Below, one piece after another: positions 1 to 7,353 of a stretch of 37,201 nucleotides of DNA. The DNA is from CAMPJM01 sp964440915 (GTDB taxonomy: Bacteria; Bacteroidota; Bacteroidia; Cytophagales; Cyclobacteriaceae). The translations under genes and the position numbers were made by a program. Under the pieces are notes generated by a model. That model was not told the origin of the DNA, did not search any database, and saw only the letters and a list, made by a program, of their open reading frames with translations. The stretch spans positions 1 through 37,201 of the forward strand of contig CAYTTV010000037.1 of NCBI GenBank assembly GCA_964440915.1, given 5' to 3'. The first letter of the stretch is position 1; each line of letters starts with the position of its first letter.

Positions 1-563
1 AATGCTGCTGCCCAGTAGTTTCTAAGGCCAAAACCTCCTGGCTTGGTCTCATATTTGTTGGTCCACAATATTTCTTTACTGGCGATGTCAAAAAACACCA
101 CATTTACGACCGCATGTTGGGCTGTTTTATTGAGTGCCTCAATAACATATACAAGTCCCAGGCCTTCTTGCGCTTCCGAAAGCGCATATTGTTTTATGAT
201 ATTTTCAAGTTGACCTTCTTCAAATGCATAAGGTTCATCAATCACAAGCTCCTCTGCTTCTGGAAGCTGATTTCTTTCTGAAACTACACTTAGGTCATTG
301 ATCTGAGTTTCTTTGCCATAAAACTTTTTAATATCATACTTATCCCCCTCATTTATCACAAGATCGTTCCACGCATCAAAAAATCTATCTTTTACATCAT
401 CTGGATCAGTAAAGCCATCAGAGCCAATACACTTTACATGAGAAAAATCTAACCCACACCATACGAGTTCTGACGCGAGCAGCGTGTCCTCCTCTGGAGC
501 AGAATTTTTAAAGGCGAGTAGGGCAAGCATCAACACAGGAATCAATAAAAGCTGCTTTTTCAT
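1..563 (-). CDS. Secreted protein of unknown function, 3' end cut by window edge
   Basis: The ATG at 563 opens a frame that stays open to the left edge, about 187 codons, so the C-terminus is missing. The N-terminus is a clear signal peptide (MKKQLLLLIPVLMLALLAF followed by small residues). The mature part is acidic, with two cysteines early on (WCGLDFSHVKC) and a segment rich in Asp, Trp and Phe (DRFFDAWNDL). Later parts look like mixed alpha/beta (VYVIEALNKTAQHAVVNVVF). I do not recognise the family. It starts 62 bases after the stop of the ligase gene on the same strand, so it may be the distal gene of the acyltransferase/AcpS/ligase operon. Export to the periplasm is inferred from the signal peptide only. 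Confidence 0.75.
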   Translation of the reverse strand, partial: MKKQLLLIPVLMLALLAFKNSAPEEDTLLASELVWCGLDFSHVKCIGSDGFTDPDDVKDRFFDAWNDLVINEGDKYDIKKFYGKETQINDLSVVSERNQLPEAEELVIDEPYAFEEGQLENIIKQYALSEAQEGLGLVYVIEALNKTAQHAVVNVVFFDIASKEILWTNKYETKPGGFGLRNYWAAA

Positions 564-625
564 AGGTTATGTATTTAGGAGAATATTATTTGTTTAGCAG
601 CAATTTAACTATTCTAAGCTATATT

Positions 626-1921
626 TTAAAAATATCTTGTTCTATTATCAATAAATTTCACTGGCTTCCGGCTCATTGGAGGAAACATCAGTTTGTCTAG
701 TTCTTCAGGCGTTGCAGCTACCAATTTAGGGGTTACGCGCACCGTAGTTTTAAAATGGTCTACCAATGCTTTCATATTCAATTTCGCTGTAGCCTCGTAT
801 CGCACAACTACTTCATCGTTGTCATACTCATCCGAACACACCTCAATCACATATCGCTTAATTTCAGGCGCGTTATCCATCACATTGCACAATGCAGGAG
901 GATAAACTGTCGTGCCCTTGTATTTGATCATTTGGTGTTTGCGCCCCATGATCGGCCCCAACCGATAAGTATTCCTTCCACAGGCACATCTTTCTTCATG
1001 CTTTCTACATATGTCGCCCGTCCTGAAGCGAATAAGCGGCATTGCCTCCACCCCTAACGTGGTAATAGTAAGCTCCCCTGCTTCTCCTGGGGCTACGGGT
1101 TGACCTTCATCATCTAGAATTTCCGTAATGATAAGCTCAGGATGACCGTGGCCTCCTCTCTTTTTATCACATTCGGTAAAAGCCGTGGCCATTTCGGAAG
1201 ATGCATAAGTAGAGTAGAGATCAATATTCCATTTTTCTGTAATACGTTGGCCAAGAGGGTTCAAACTCAGGTCCTCATGGCGGATAGATTCTCCAATACA
1301 AATCGCTTTTTTTACAGAAGTTTTAGAGAGATCAATTTTGTTAGCTTCAGCGTAATCGATCAGTTTAATCAAAAATGATGGCACGATGATCAAAGCAGTA
1401 GGTTGAACTTCCTTAATCGTTTTCCATTGCAATTCTGGAATACCCGCTCCTACCCTTATCATTCCAGCACCCAACCTTCTTGCGCCCATCACATACGCAA
1501 GACCAGCCATAAACCGTCGGTCGACCGTTGTAGTCAACTGATAAATCTCGTTTTCATCTCCCCCAGTACATGCCAGCGAAATGGCCTCATTATAAGTAAG
1601 TCTTTCTAGATCATTTTCCGTAAGCGGAATCGTAACAGCTTCGCCTTCTGTACCAGAAGTATTGCTATAATCGATAATGGCTGAAGGACTGACGCAATAA
1701 AATTGTTTGTTGTACTGCTGTAACTCCTTTTTGCCAATAGCAGGAATCAAGGAAAGATCTGAGATTCGTTGGATATCATCAGGAACAATATGGTGTTTTT
1801 CAAAGTGCGTCTTATAAAAAGGGCTTTTCTCATAAACATATCGAATGAGGTCCTGCAAAGCCTTTTCTTGGTAAGTGTTTATTGTTTCTTTTGTAGCCAG
1901 CTCTATTTGTGGTATATCCAT
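626..1921 (-). CDS. PaaK-like AMP-forming acyl/aryl-CoA ligase (adenylating enzyme)
   Basis: 431 residues, the usual size for the phenylacetate-CoA ligase (PaaK/CapK) branch of the ANL superfamily. These enzymes activate a carboxylic acid as an acyl-AMP and pass it to CoA or a carrier thiol. Visible motifs: a P-loop-like NTSGTEGEAVTIP (near residue 87), YASSEMATAF for adenine binding, the RFRTGDICR motif, a cysteine-rich ERCACGR stretch typical of PaaK relatives, and GRKHQMIKYKGTTVYPP leading into the C-terminal domain. The P-loop departs from the standard SSGTTGKP form, so the substrate may not be phenylacetate. The start lies only 2 bases after the AcpS stop, implying one transcript with the AcpS and C45 genes. 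Substrate is unknown; an aromatic or fatty acid starter unit loaded on a carrier is an inference from AcpS next door. Confidence 0.82.
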   Translation of the reverse strand: MDIPQIELATKETINTYQEKALQDLIRYVYEKSPFYKTHFEKHHIVPDDIQRISDLSLIPAIGKKELQQYNKQFYCVSPSAIIDYSNTSGTEGEAVTIPLTENDLERLTYNEAISLACTGGDENEIYQLTTTVDRRFMAGLAYVMGARRLGAGMIRVGAGIPELQWKTIKEVQPTALIIVPSFLIKLIDYAEANKIDLSKTSVKKAICIGESIRHEDLSLNPLGQRITEKWNIDLYSTYASSEMATAFTECDKKRGGHGHPELIITEILDDEGQPVAPGEAGELTITTLGVEAMPLIRFRTGDICRKHEERCACGRNTYRLGPIMGRKHQMIKYKGTTVYPPALCNVMDNAPEIKRYVIEVCSDEYDNDEVVVRYEATAKLNMKALVDHFKTTVRVTPKLVAATPEELDKLMFPPMSRKPVKFIDNRTRYF

Positions 1922-1923
1922 TT

Positions 1924-2298
1924 CTATTGCTCTTCAATAATCACCATAGCAGTTGCATAATCCTTTGTATGGGAAATAGACAAGTGTATTTTAGCCTGTC
2001 TACCTTCCAGTATTTTTTCAGTCTCCCCTATTAATTTTATAAAGGGCTTTCCTAGGGCATCGTTTGAAACCACCACTTCGTTAAAAGCAGTATTGTCATG
2101 CCAACCTGTCCCTAAAGCTTTAAAAAATGCCTCTTTTGCAGCAAATCGTCCAGCAAAGCTCTCAAAACTATTACCTTTGGCTTCACAATATGCTATCTCT
2201 ACAGGTGCAAAGACGAATTGCTTAAAGTGCTCACTTTTTTGTATGGCCTTTTTTATACGGACAACTTCCACAATGTCTATCCCCGTGCCTTTGATCAT
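1924..2298 (-). CDS. acpS: Holo-[acyl-carrier-protein] synthase (4'-phosphopantetheinyl transferase)
   Basis: 124 residues, the normal length for the small trimeric AcpS family. The enzyme moves the 4'-phosphopantetheine arm from CoA to a serine of an acyl carrier protein in the cytoplasm. The diagnostic motifs are present: GTGIDIVEV at residues 4-12 with the metal-binding Asp, FAGRFAAKEAFFKALGTG at about 49-66 with the KEA signature, and LSISHTKDYATA near the C-terminus. The ATG overlaps the stop of the upstream C45 gene by 4 bases (ATGA), so the two are translationally coupled. In many bacteria acpS sits with pdxJ or alr; here it sits between an autoproteolytic acyltransferase and an adenylating ligase, suggesting a dedicated carrier pathway, although it could also be the only AcpS of the cell. 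Confidence 0.93.
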   Translation of the reverse strand: MIKGTGIDIVEVVRIKKAIQKSEHFKQFVFAPVEIAYCEAKGNSFESFAGRFAAKEAFFKALGTGWHDNTAFNEVVVSNDALGKPFIKLIGETEKILEGRQAKIHLSISHTKDYATAMVIIEEQ

Positions 2299-3965
2299 TT
2301 CAGTTTTTCATTACAAAACTCGATGCCTTTTTCCATATGTCTTCTTTCGCTTACCTTTGCCACTTCCTTGGTAAGTCCTATTTCGTAATAATGCTTTGCC
2401 CTCTCCCAATCCTTCTGGCTTTTGAAATATTCTCCCAAATAGTAGTAAGTCAGGTAGCCGTTAGGATTGCTATTTTGAAAAGCCTCTACCTCGGTGTCAG
2501 TTAGTTTTTCACCTTTGCCACCAAAAAGATAGTGTTGAATCCTGTCTCTCATTTTTGCAAAATAAGCATATTGTTCGTAAGCCCCTGAAAACAAGAATGG
2601 ATCAGGTGCAATAGAAAGAGAATCTTTATACGTCAACTCAACAGCTCCTTCGTTTCCGTGAAAAATCTTATTCAAGTCATAGGCCAAGAAATCTCCTAAC
2701 TGATAAGGAGGGCTGGAAACCCATACCATGAGATCGTCTGGAGAGAATATCACTGCATGGTGTGCAATCAATTGATTAATTGACTTTTCGTTACCCAAAC
2801 CAATGTCTGCTCCACCTAATCCATCTTTATCACGCAAAATATCCGCTACATCCGTAGGGTTCAATGGAACTTTAGCGTCTATCAACTCCTCTACCCTCCT
2901 ATAGCGGTAAGGAGAAACCTCCTCTGCCATATACTCCTGATTCAAAGGATCGTCGTACAGGGCATCGCTTTGAAAATGATTGGTAATGACCATCTGGTCT
3001 GCATTGGAAAGATATAGTGCGGTTTCTCCGGGCGTTTTCTCAATAAGGCCTACTTTCCCATCAGCTTTGGATCCTATAAGAAAAGTCTCAGCTACAAACG
3101 ACTCGTAAGATGACGCAATAGTGTAAGCCTCATCGATGGTGGCAGCATATTGTAAAATCTCTCTTCCTATTATCGATACAGGCGTTTTTCCTTTTGTTGG
3201 CATCTTTGATTTGGCCGAATTAAGCGTAACCGTAAGGCCTTGTTCGTTCATTCCCGACACTACCCCACTGAAACCTGCCCATGTAACCGACATAAACTGG
3301 TAGCCGCTGTCTGGTTTATAAAATGCCACTATTTTATCCTGAGCAAAATCTTCCCCAAAGTAAAAATCAAAATTCCGCCCTATCAGCAACTTATTGCCTT
3401 CGGATCGCTCTCCCCATGTTGCGAAGGAAGTGCATCCTACCAGATTCATATTTTGCAAGGCATGACCGATATCATGTGCAGCATGGTAGCTGAGCGCACG
3501 ATGAAACTTGGGGCCCACGAAATCAAACGCATCGGGCATGCCCTGTGAAGAGCCGTATATTTCTAGCAATTGCTCATGAGGCACGTATTCGTCCAAATCC
3601 CGATTCATCCATCCCACCACGTATTTCAAGAAAGTAAGGAAAGTTTCCGATGGCACCCTATTTTTGATTTCACCCACGAATGCCGCTTCTTTTTTCTCCA
3701 TCAGGCCTCTCCCCAAAACGCCAAAAGCCACTCCCCGCTCATAGGGTTTGCCTTCCAAATACATTTCCCAAAGCCCCTTGTCATTTTTATGGAGCCGGTT
3801 GTTACCATAAACAAAACTGTTCTCCCCTAGTTTCTCCAAAATAGGCATGGGCAAACCCTCGCCGCTTATCAATGGCTCGTTGATATGTACTTTGCTAATA
3901 AAAATGATGACCAACAGCATCAAAACCGCGGTCATCCCACCTAGGAAATACTTTATTATTTTCAT
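2295..3965 (-). CDS. C45-family autoproteolytic acyltransferase/hydrolase, membrane-anchored
   Basis: 556 residues from the ATG at 3965. That start is preferred over an in-frame ATG at 4001 because the extra 12 residues would bury the lysine-rich start of a clean signal anchor (MKIIKYF then a hydrophobic run to about residue 23). The family includes fungal acyl-CoA:6-aminopenicillanate acyltransferase and bacterial NTN hydrolases that free a catalytic cysteine by self-cleavage. The NTN motif LVGCTSFATWG has its Cys at residue 178, followed by IGRNFDFYF, GFSGVVSGMNEQGLTVTLN and ITNHF, all typical. The C-terminal about 80 residues (YYLGEYF, AKHYYEIGL) look like a TPR pair. First gene of a C45-AcpS-ligase operon. 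C45 genes near carrier-protein genes occur, as I recall, in aryl polyene/flexirubin-type clusters of Bacteroidota; whether this is one cannot be told from the window. Confidence 0.85.
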   Translation of the reverse strand: MKIIKYFLGGMTAVLMLLVIIFISKVHINEPLISGEGLPMPILEKLGENSFVYGNNRLHKNDKGLWEMYLEGKPYERGVAFGVLGRGLMEKKEAAFVGEIKNRVPSETFLTFLKYVVGWMNRDLDEYVPHEQLLEIYGSSQGMPDAFDFVGPKFHRALSYHAAHDIGHALQNMNLVGCTSFATWGERSEGNKLLIGRNFDFYFGEDFAQDKIVAFYKPDSGYQFMSVTWAGFSGVVSGMNEQGLTVTLNSAKSKMPTKGKTPVSIIGREILQYAATIDEAYTIASSYESFVAETFLIGSKADGKVGLIEKTPGETALYLSNADQMVITNHFQSDALYDDPLNQEYMAEEVSPYRYRRVEELIDAKVPLNPTDVADILRDKDGLGGADIGLGNEKSINQLIAHHAVIFSPDDLMVWVSSPPYQLGDFLAYDLNKIFHGNEGAVELTYKDSLSIAPDPFLFSGAYEQYAYFAKMRDRIQHYLFGGKGEKLTDTEVEAFQNSNPNGYLTYYYLGEYFKSQKDWERAKHYYEIGLTKEVAKVSERRHMEKGIEFCNEKLK

Positions 3966-4231
3966 CTTGCCCTTACTAATCGGTAAAATTAGTAAAAGCA
4001 ATGCAATAATATTGGCAGAGGTAAGGAGTATTTGATATTAGTTCAAAGTTCAGCGTTGAGGTCTCAAAATTTAGAATTAGGGATCGAATAAGTGTATAGA
4101 ATGATAAGACATGGCGGCTTGCTTTATTTTCTTGGGTAGCTTCACTGCCCCTTTCTTATTGCATTTTGTTTCCTGCCAATTTTCTTATTTCTTGCGTCAT
4201 CTATCTTCTGGGTCAGCGACTTTTAACTTTC

Positions 4232-4891
4232 CTACTGATATACACTGTGATCAATATTTTTCCCTAATGTTCCTTTTAATCGCTTAAAGAAACTGACTTT
4301 TTCTGGCAAAGGCACGAAATCGCCTACATAAGCAAACGACGGATCAATTACAGGATCTACCTGCTCGACATCTTTTAGAATACCAAAAGCTATGGGCAAA
4401 AAATCGACTTCCATGTTCATTTTCTTTGCAAAGCGCCTAAGCATAGCATTCTGAAAAGGGTCTGTAGCCAAAGCAATCTTTTCAAAACCCTGGTTTTGGG
4501 CCAGTTGGTAAGAATAAAATAAGTTCTCCGTACTGTGCCTTGCCATCGTGTCGACAAATATATGATCGGCAGGGATACCCAAAGCAATACCATAAGCTTT
4601 CATGATCTTACTTTCCACGAAGGGGGTGTAAACTGCTGCGCCAGAATAAATGATATTGTTTGTGTAATGCTGTTCGTAAAGAAACTTTGACCAGTAAACC
4701 CTGGCCTTCATCAGGGCGTTCCAGGTGCTGTCAGGAAAAGGGTACCCAGGGACAATGATAGCGTCATAAGGTTGATCGACCAGAGCTTCTTTAAAAGATT
4801 TTTCTGCGCCTTTCATCAAGCACGATGCGAAAATGAAAAGCAAAAAACCTACAAGAAGGGAAAGCCTAAAAAGTTGTCCTATCAATATCAT
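4232..4891 (-). CDS. DUF218 (SanA/YdcF/ElyC-like) membrane or lipoprotein
   Basis: 219 residues. The N-terminus is a hydrophobic anchor (residues 3-23) ending in FASC with Cys24, which could be a weak lipobox. The body fits the DUF218 fold: DAIIVPGYP at the first strand, KARVYWSKFLY, IIYSGAAV, VESKIMKAYGIALGIPADHIFVD and ARHSTENLFYS, which match the family pattern of an SGG-like turn, an SE-like helix start, GIP, and S-TxEN. The biochemical role of the family is poorly defined; E. coli members affect envelope integrity. It follows thyA on the same strand after 54 bases and may share its transcript, though a functional link is not obvious. Confidence 0.8.
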   Translation of the reverse strand: MILIGQLFRLSLLVGFLLFIFASCLMKGAEKSFKEALVDQPYDAIIVPGYPFPDSTWNALMKARVYWSKFLYEQHYTNNIIYSGAAVYTPFVESKIMKAYGIALGIPADHIFVDTMARHSTENLFYSYQLAQNQGFEKIALATDPFQNAMLRRFAKKMNMEVDFLPIAFGILKDVEQVDPVIDPSFAYVGDFVPLPEKVSFFKRLKGTLGKNIDHSVYQ

Positions 4892-4945
4892 ACATGCTTT
4901 AGGTTGACTTCTACTTTTCGGTTATCCCTTAATGAGAAGACCTTA

Positions 4946-5740
4946 TCAAACTGCCACAGCAGCTTTTATATGAGGGTGCGGATCGTAATCCTTCAGCTCA
5001 AAATCATCAAATTTGAAAGCAAAAATATCCTGCACGGCAGTATTGATTTGCATCGTAGGCAATGGCCTGATCTCACGGGACAACTGTATTTTTGCTTGTA
5101 CTATATGATTGGAATATAAGTGTGCATCACCTAAGGTATGGACAAAGTCGCCTGGCTGCAATCCACATACCTGCGCTACCATCATGGTCAAAAGCGCATA
5201 GGAAGCAATATTAAAAGGCACTCCTAAGAAAACATCCGCACTTCTTTGGTACAGTTGGCAAGATAGCTTTCCTTCCGCTACATAAAACTGGAAGAATGCA
5301 TGGCATGGCGGTAAAGCCATGTTGTTCACTTCGGCTACATTCCAAGCGCTCACAATCATCCTTCTAGAGTCTGGATTTCTTTTTATCTGAGCAATCACCT
5401 GGCTTATTTGGTCTATGGAACCTCCATCTGGGGTTGGCCAACTCCTCCACTGATGCCCGTACACAGGCCCTAGATCGCCCTTTTCATCTGCCCATTCATC
5501 CCATATTGAAACCCCGTTTTCCTTTAAATAGGCGATGTTTGTATCACCTTTAAGAAACCATAGCAGCTCATGGATGATAGAGCGCAGGTGAAGCTTTTTA
5601 GTGGTGACAAGGGGAAAACCTTCATTCAAATCAAACCGCATTTGGTAGCCAAACACACTCGTGGTGCCGGTACCTGTGCGATCCTCCTTTTTAGTGCCGT
5701 GGTTAAGAATATGGCGCATTAAGGCATGATACTGTTCCAT
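4946..5740 (-). CDS. thyA: Thymidylate synthase
   Basis: 264 residues from the ATG at 5740, exactly the length of E. coli ThyA; an upstream ATG at 5749 would add three residues (MLI) not found in the family. It methylates dUMP to dTMP with methylenetetrahydrofolate. Near-complete motif conservation: RTGTGT at 21-26, GFPLVTTKKLHLRSIIHELLW, GDTNIAYL, WDEWAD, GPVYGHQWRSWP, the nucleophile in LPPCHAFFQFYV (Cys146), QLYQRSADVFLGVPFNIASYA and the C-terminal HPHIKAAVAV. The gene is complete and shows no oddity. There is no folA beside it; a DUF218 gene follows instead. Confidence 0.98.
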   Translation of the reverse strand: MEQYHALMRHILNHGTKKEDRTGTGTTSVFGYQMRFDLNEGFPLVTTKKLHLRSIIHELLWFLKGDTNIAYLKENGVSIWDEWADEKGDLGPVYGHQWRSWPTPDGGSIDQISQVIAQIKRNPDSRRMIVSAWNVAEVNNMALPPCHAFFQFYVAEGKLSCQLYQRSADVFLGVPFNIASYALLTMMVAQVCGLQPGDFVHTLGDAHLYSNHIVQAKIQLSREIRPLPTMQINTAVQDIFAFKFDDFELKDYDPHPHIKAAVAV

Positions 5741-6014
5741 AATAAGCAATCAATCAGATGAGCATTGTTAAAAATTCGACATGCTAAAATACGTACCTTC
5801 TAACAATATTAAAATTTTCCGTTTGGATAAGATGAGCCGTAAAATAATAAAGGCTATCCTGATAGCTGTGATTCACGTTTTTTTTAATAAATACCTTCTA
5901 AAGAAATTACTTATTAAAACTGTGTTATTAGATTTCTCTACTAAACAGTCACGTAGAATGCACAATCTGGACAGCCTTTAATTATATTACAATTTTCGTG
6001 AAAGCAATTGAGCC

Positions 6015-6530
6015 TTAGATCAGGTCTCGATCGTCGTCTCTTATGCTCGTTCCTCTGCTTCTAAACTCAGGGTCTCTTGTAGGGTCTGTGGACATGCTGC
6101 TACTTCCGCCCATGCCAGATGCTCCCGTACCTGTGGTGCCTCGCGATGAACCCAAAGTTTCCCCTGAATATACATGCTCCCTTTCCCAATAGGGCTTATA
6201 GCCATAATAAGAATGGAGGTCGGTCAAAAACTGTCTATCAGCACTGTTTGGCCAATTGTCTTTGTCAAATCCTGGCGCATTTTCAAGTTTTTCGCGGTCT
6301 ACATCCAATACGAAATTCTCACTTACGCGATCTATATGAAACGCTTCCATAGGAATAGCAAAGTATTTATCGCCGATACCAAGAAAACCTCCGAATGACA
6401 CGACCACATAGGCCACATTCCCGCTAGCGGTATCGATCATAATATCTTTAATATCTCCAAGGTTTTCGCCAGCGCGATTTATTACATTGGTACCCATCAT
6501 GGATGATGAGGATAATAAGTTGGTTGTCAT
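6015..6530 (-). CDS. PRC-barrel domain protein
   Basis: 171 residues. Residues about 8-80 form a PRC-barrel: MGTNVINRAGENLGDIKDI, then DTASGNVAYVVVSFGGFLGIGDKYFAIP and FVLDVDREKLENAPGF, the standard pattern of these small beta-barrels. After a Trp/Tyr-rich segment (YGYKPYWERE) the tail is a low-complexity Gly/Ser/Thr/Arg stretch ending in acidic and basic residues. No signal peptide or membrane segment, so cytoplasmic. Such proteins are often induced by general stress in soil and marine bacteria, but no specific function is known. Monocistronic by spacing. The neighbouring PspC-type gene also hints at a stress context. Confidence 0.82.
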   Translation of the reverse strand: MTTNLLSSSSMMGTNVINRAGENLGDIKDIMIDTASGNVAYVVVSFGGFLGIGDKYFAIPMEAFHIDRVSENFVLDVDREKLENAPGFDKDNWPNSADRQFLTDLHSYYGYKPYWEREHVYSGETLGSSRGTTGTGASGMGGSSSMSTDPTRDPEFRSRGTSIRDDDRDLI

Positions 6531-6836
6531 AATTGAAAAATTTAAGGTTAAAAATATATTAAAAAATAAACCTTTGTGTTTTATTTGTCACACTTTGTTT
6601 ACAACTATACCAACCAAGTTATATGTTAAGTTGTTTTCGCAATACTGAAAAATTATTGCCAAACCACCAATGCAGCATTATTATAAAGGTTTAAGCCTAT
6701 ATGATTCATTCTTATTTTTAAACACTATCCAAAATAATTCCTCATATTGGTAGTTATTTATAAGTTTAAAATAAGCATTATAGGAACCTTATGCTGTCAG
6801 CTTTTCATATGTACAATCATGCTATTAACATACTCA
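6531..6836 (-). other. AT-rich intergenic stretch between PRC-barrel and PspC genes
   Basis: 306 bases without a supportable gene. The part next to the PRC-barrel start is very AT-rich and probably carries its promoter, but I find no TAnnTTTG element in the right orientation. Short frames here have no start context or recognisable protein. Confidence 0.5.
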
Positions 6837-7037
6837 TCACTCCTGTATTCTTCTATGCGCAGGCATGATTATCCAAAGGATAATGTATACTATAGTACCG
6901 GGAAACGCTGCACTTATAATAGATATTAATAAAAATATAATCCTGAAAAGTGAGGGTTCCCATCCGAAATACTCGGCTATGCCACCACAAACGCCAGCAA
7001 TAATTTTATTATTCGATCTAACCAAAGCTTTTTTCAT
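6837..7037 (-). CDS. Small PspC-domain membrane protein
   Basis: 66 residues from the ATG at 7037. An upstream ATG at 7106 would add 23 poorly conserved residues before the domain, whereas 7037 starts directly on MKKALVRSNNKIIAGVCGGIAEYFGW, the canonical PspC entry. One hydrophobic segment follows (FRIIFLLISIISAAFPGTIVYIILWIIMP), forming one long or two short membrane helices. In proteobacteria PspC takes part in the phage-shock envelope response; stand-alone short PspC proteins are common in Bacteroidota and uncharacterised. No PspA/B genes are nearby. The start context is A-rich (AAATACAAA) rather than Shine-Dalgarno. Confidence 0.88.
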   Translation of the reverse strand: MKKALVRSNNKIIAGVCGGIAEYFGWEPSLFRIIFLLISIISAAFPGTIVYIILWIIMPAHRRIQE

Positions 7038-7353
7038 TTTGTATTTTTTAGTTTTAAGATATTCTGCTTTTATATTATTCAGAGAACGTGCCAAAATCAA
7101 TTTCACTTAAGGATCAACATTTTACAAATAAGCACAGGTTGCCTTCCTGTTCATATATGGACAAACTGAATATTTACCATGCCATAAACGGACAGATATG
7201 AAATTGCCAACGCACAAATAATTCAATTTACTTGAAAGAGAAAAAGACCACTCCTGATCTTTTTTATAATTTCATACAATCTATCGCTAAAAGCTTTAAT
7301 TTTGTTCACTGTTTCCAAAAATCTATCGGAATAACTAGATCAAAAGCAAAAAA
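7038..7353. other. Divergent intergenic region between PspC gene and leuS
   Basis: 316 bases holding the start regions of two divergent genes. One element stands out, the TAATTTTG near 7297 (listed separately). I see no RNA gene, T-box-like leader or riboswitch; a T-box would not be expected in this phylum anyway. Confidence 0.4.
7297..7304 (+). promoter_or_regulatory. Candidate -7 element for leuS
   Basis: TAATTTTG matches the Bacteroidota -7 consensus TAnnTTTG and ends 49 bases before the leuS ATG. No TTG/TTTG is visible 19-21 bases upstream, so the match is only half of a promoter and could be chance in AT-rich DNA. Confidence 0.4.

Noticed and set aside
3966..4001. ATG at 4001 as start of the C45 gene
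   Set aside because: It adds 12 residues before a normal basic-hydrophobic signal anchor that starts at 3965.
5781..5981. 66-codon plus-strand frame between thyA and PRC-barrel genes
   Set aside because: AT-rich, basic and hydrophobic by composition only; no start signal or recognisable domain.
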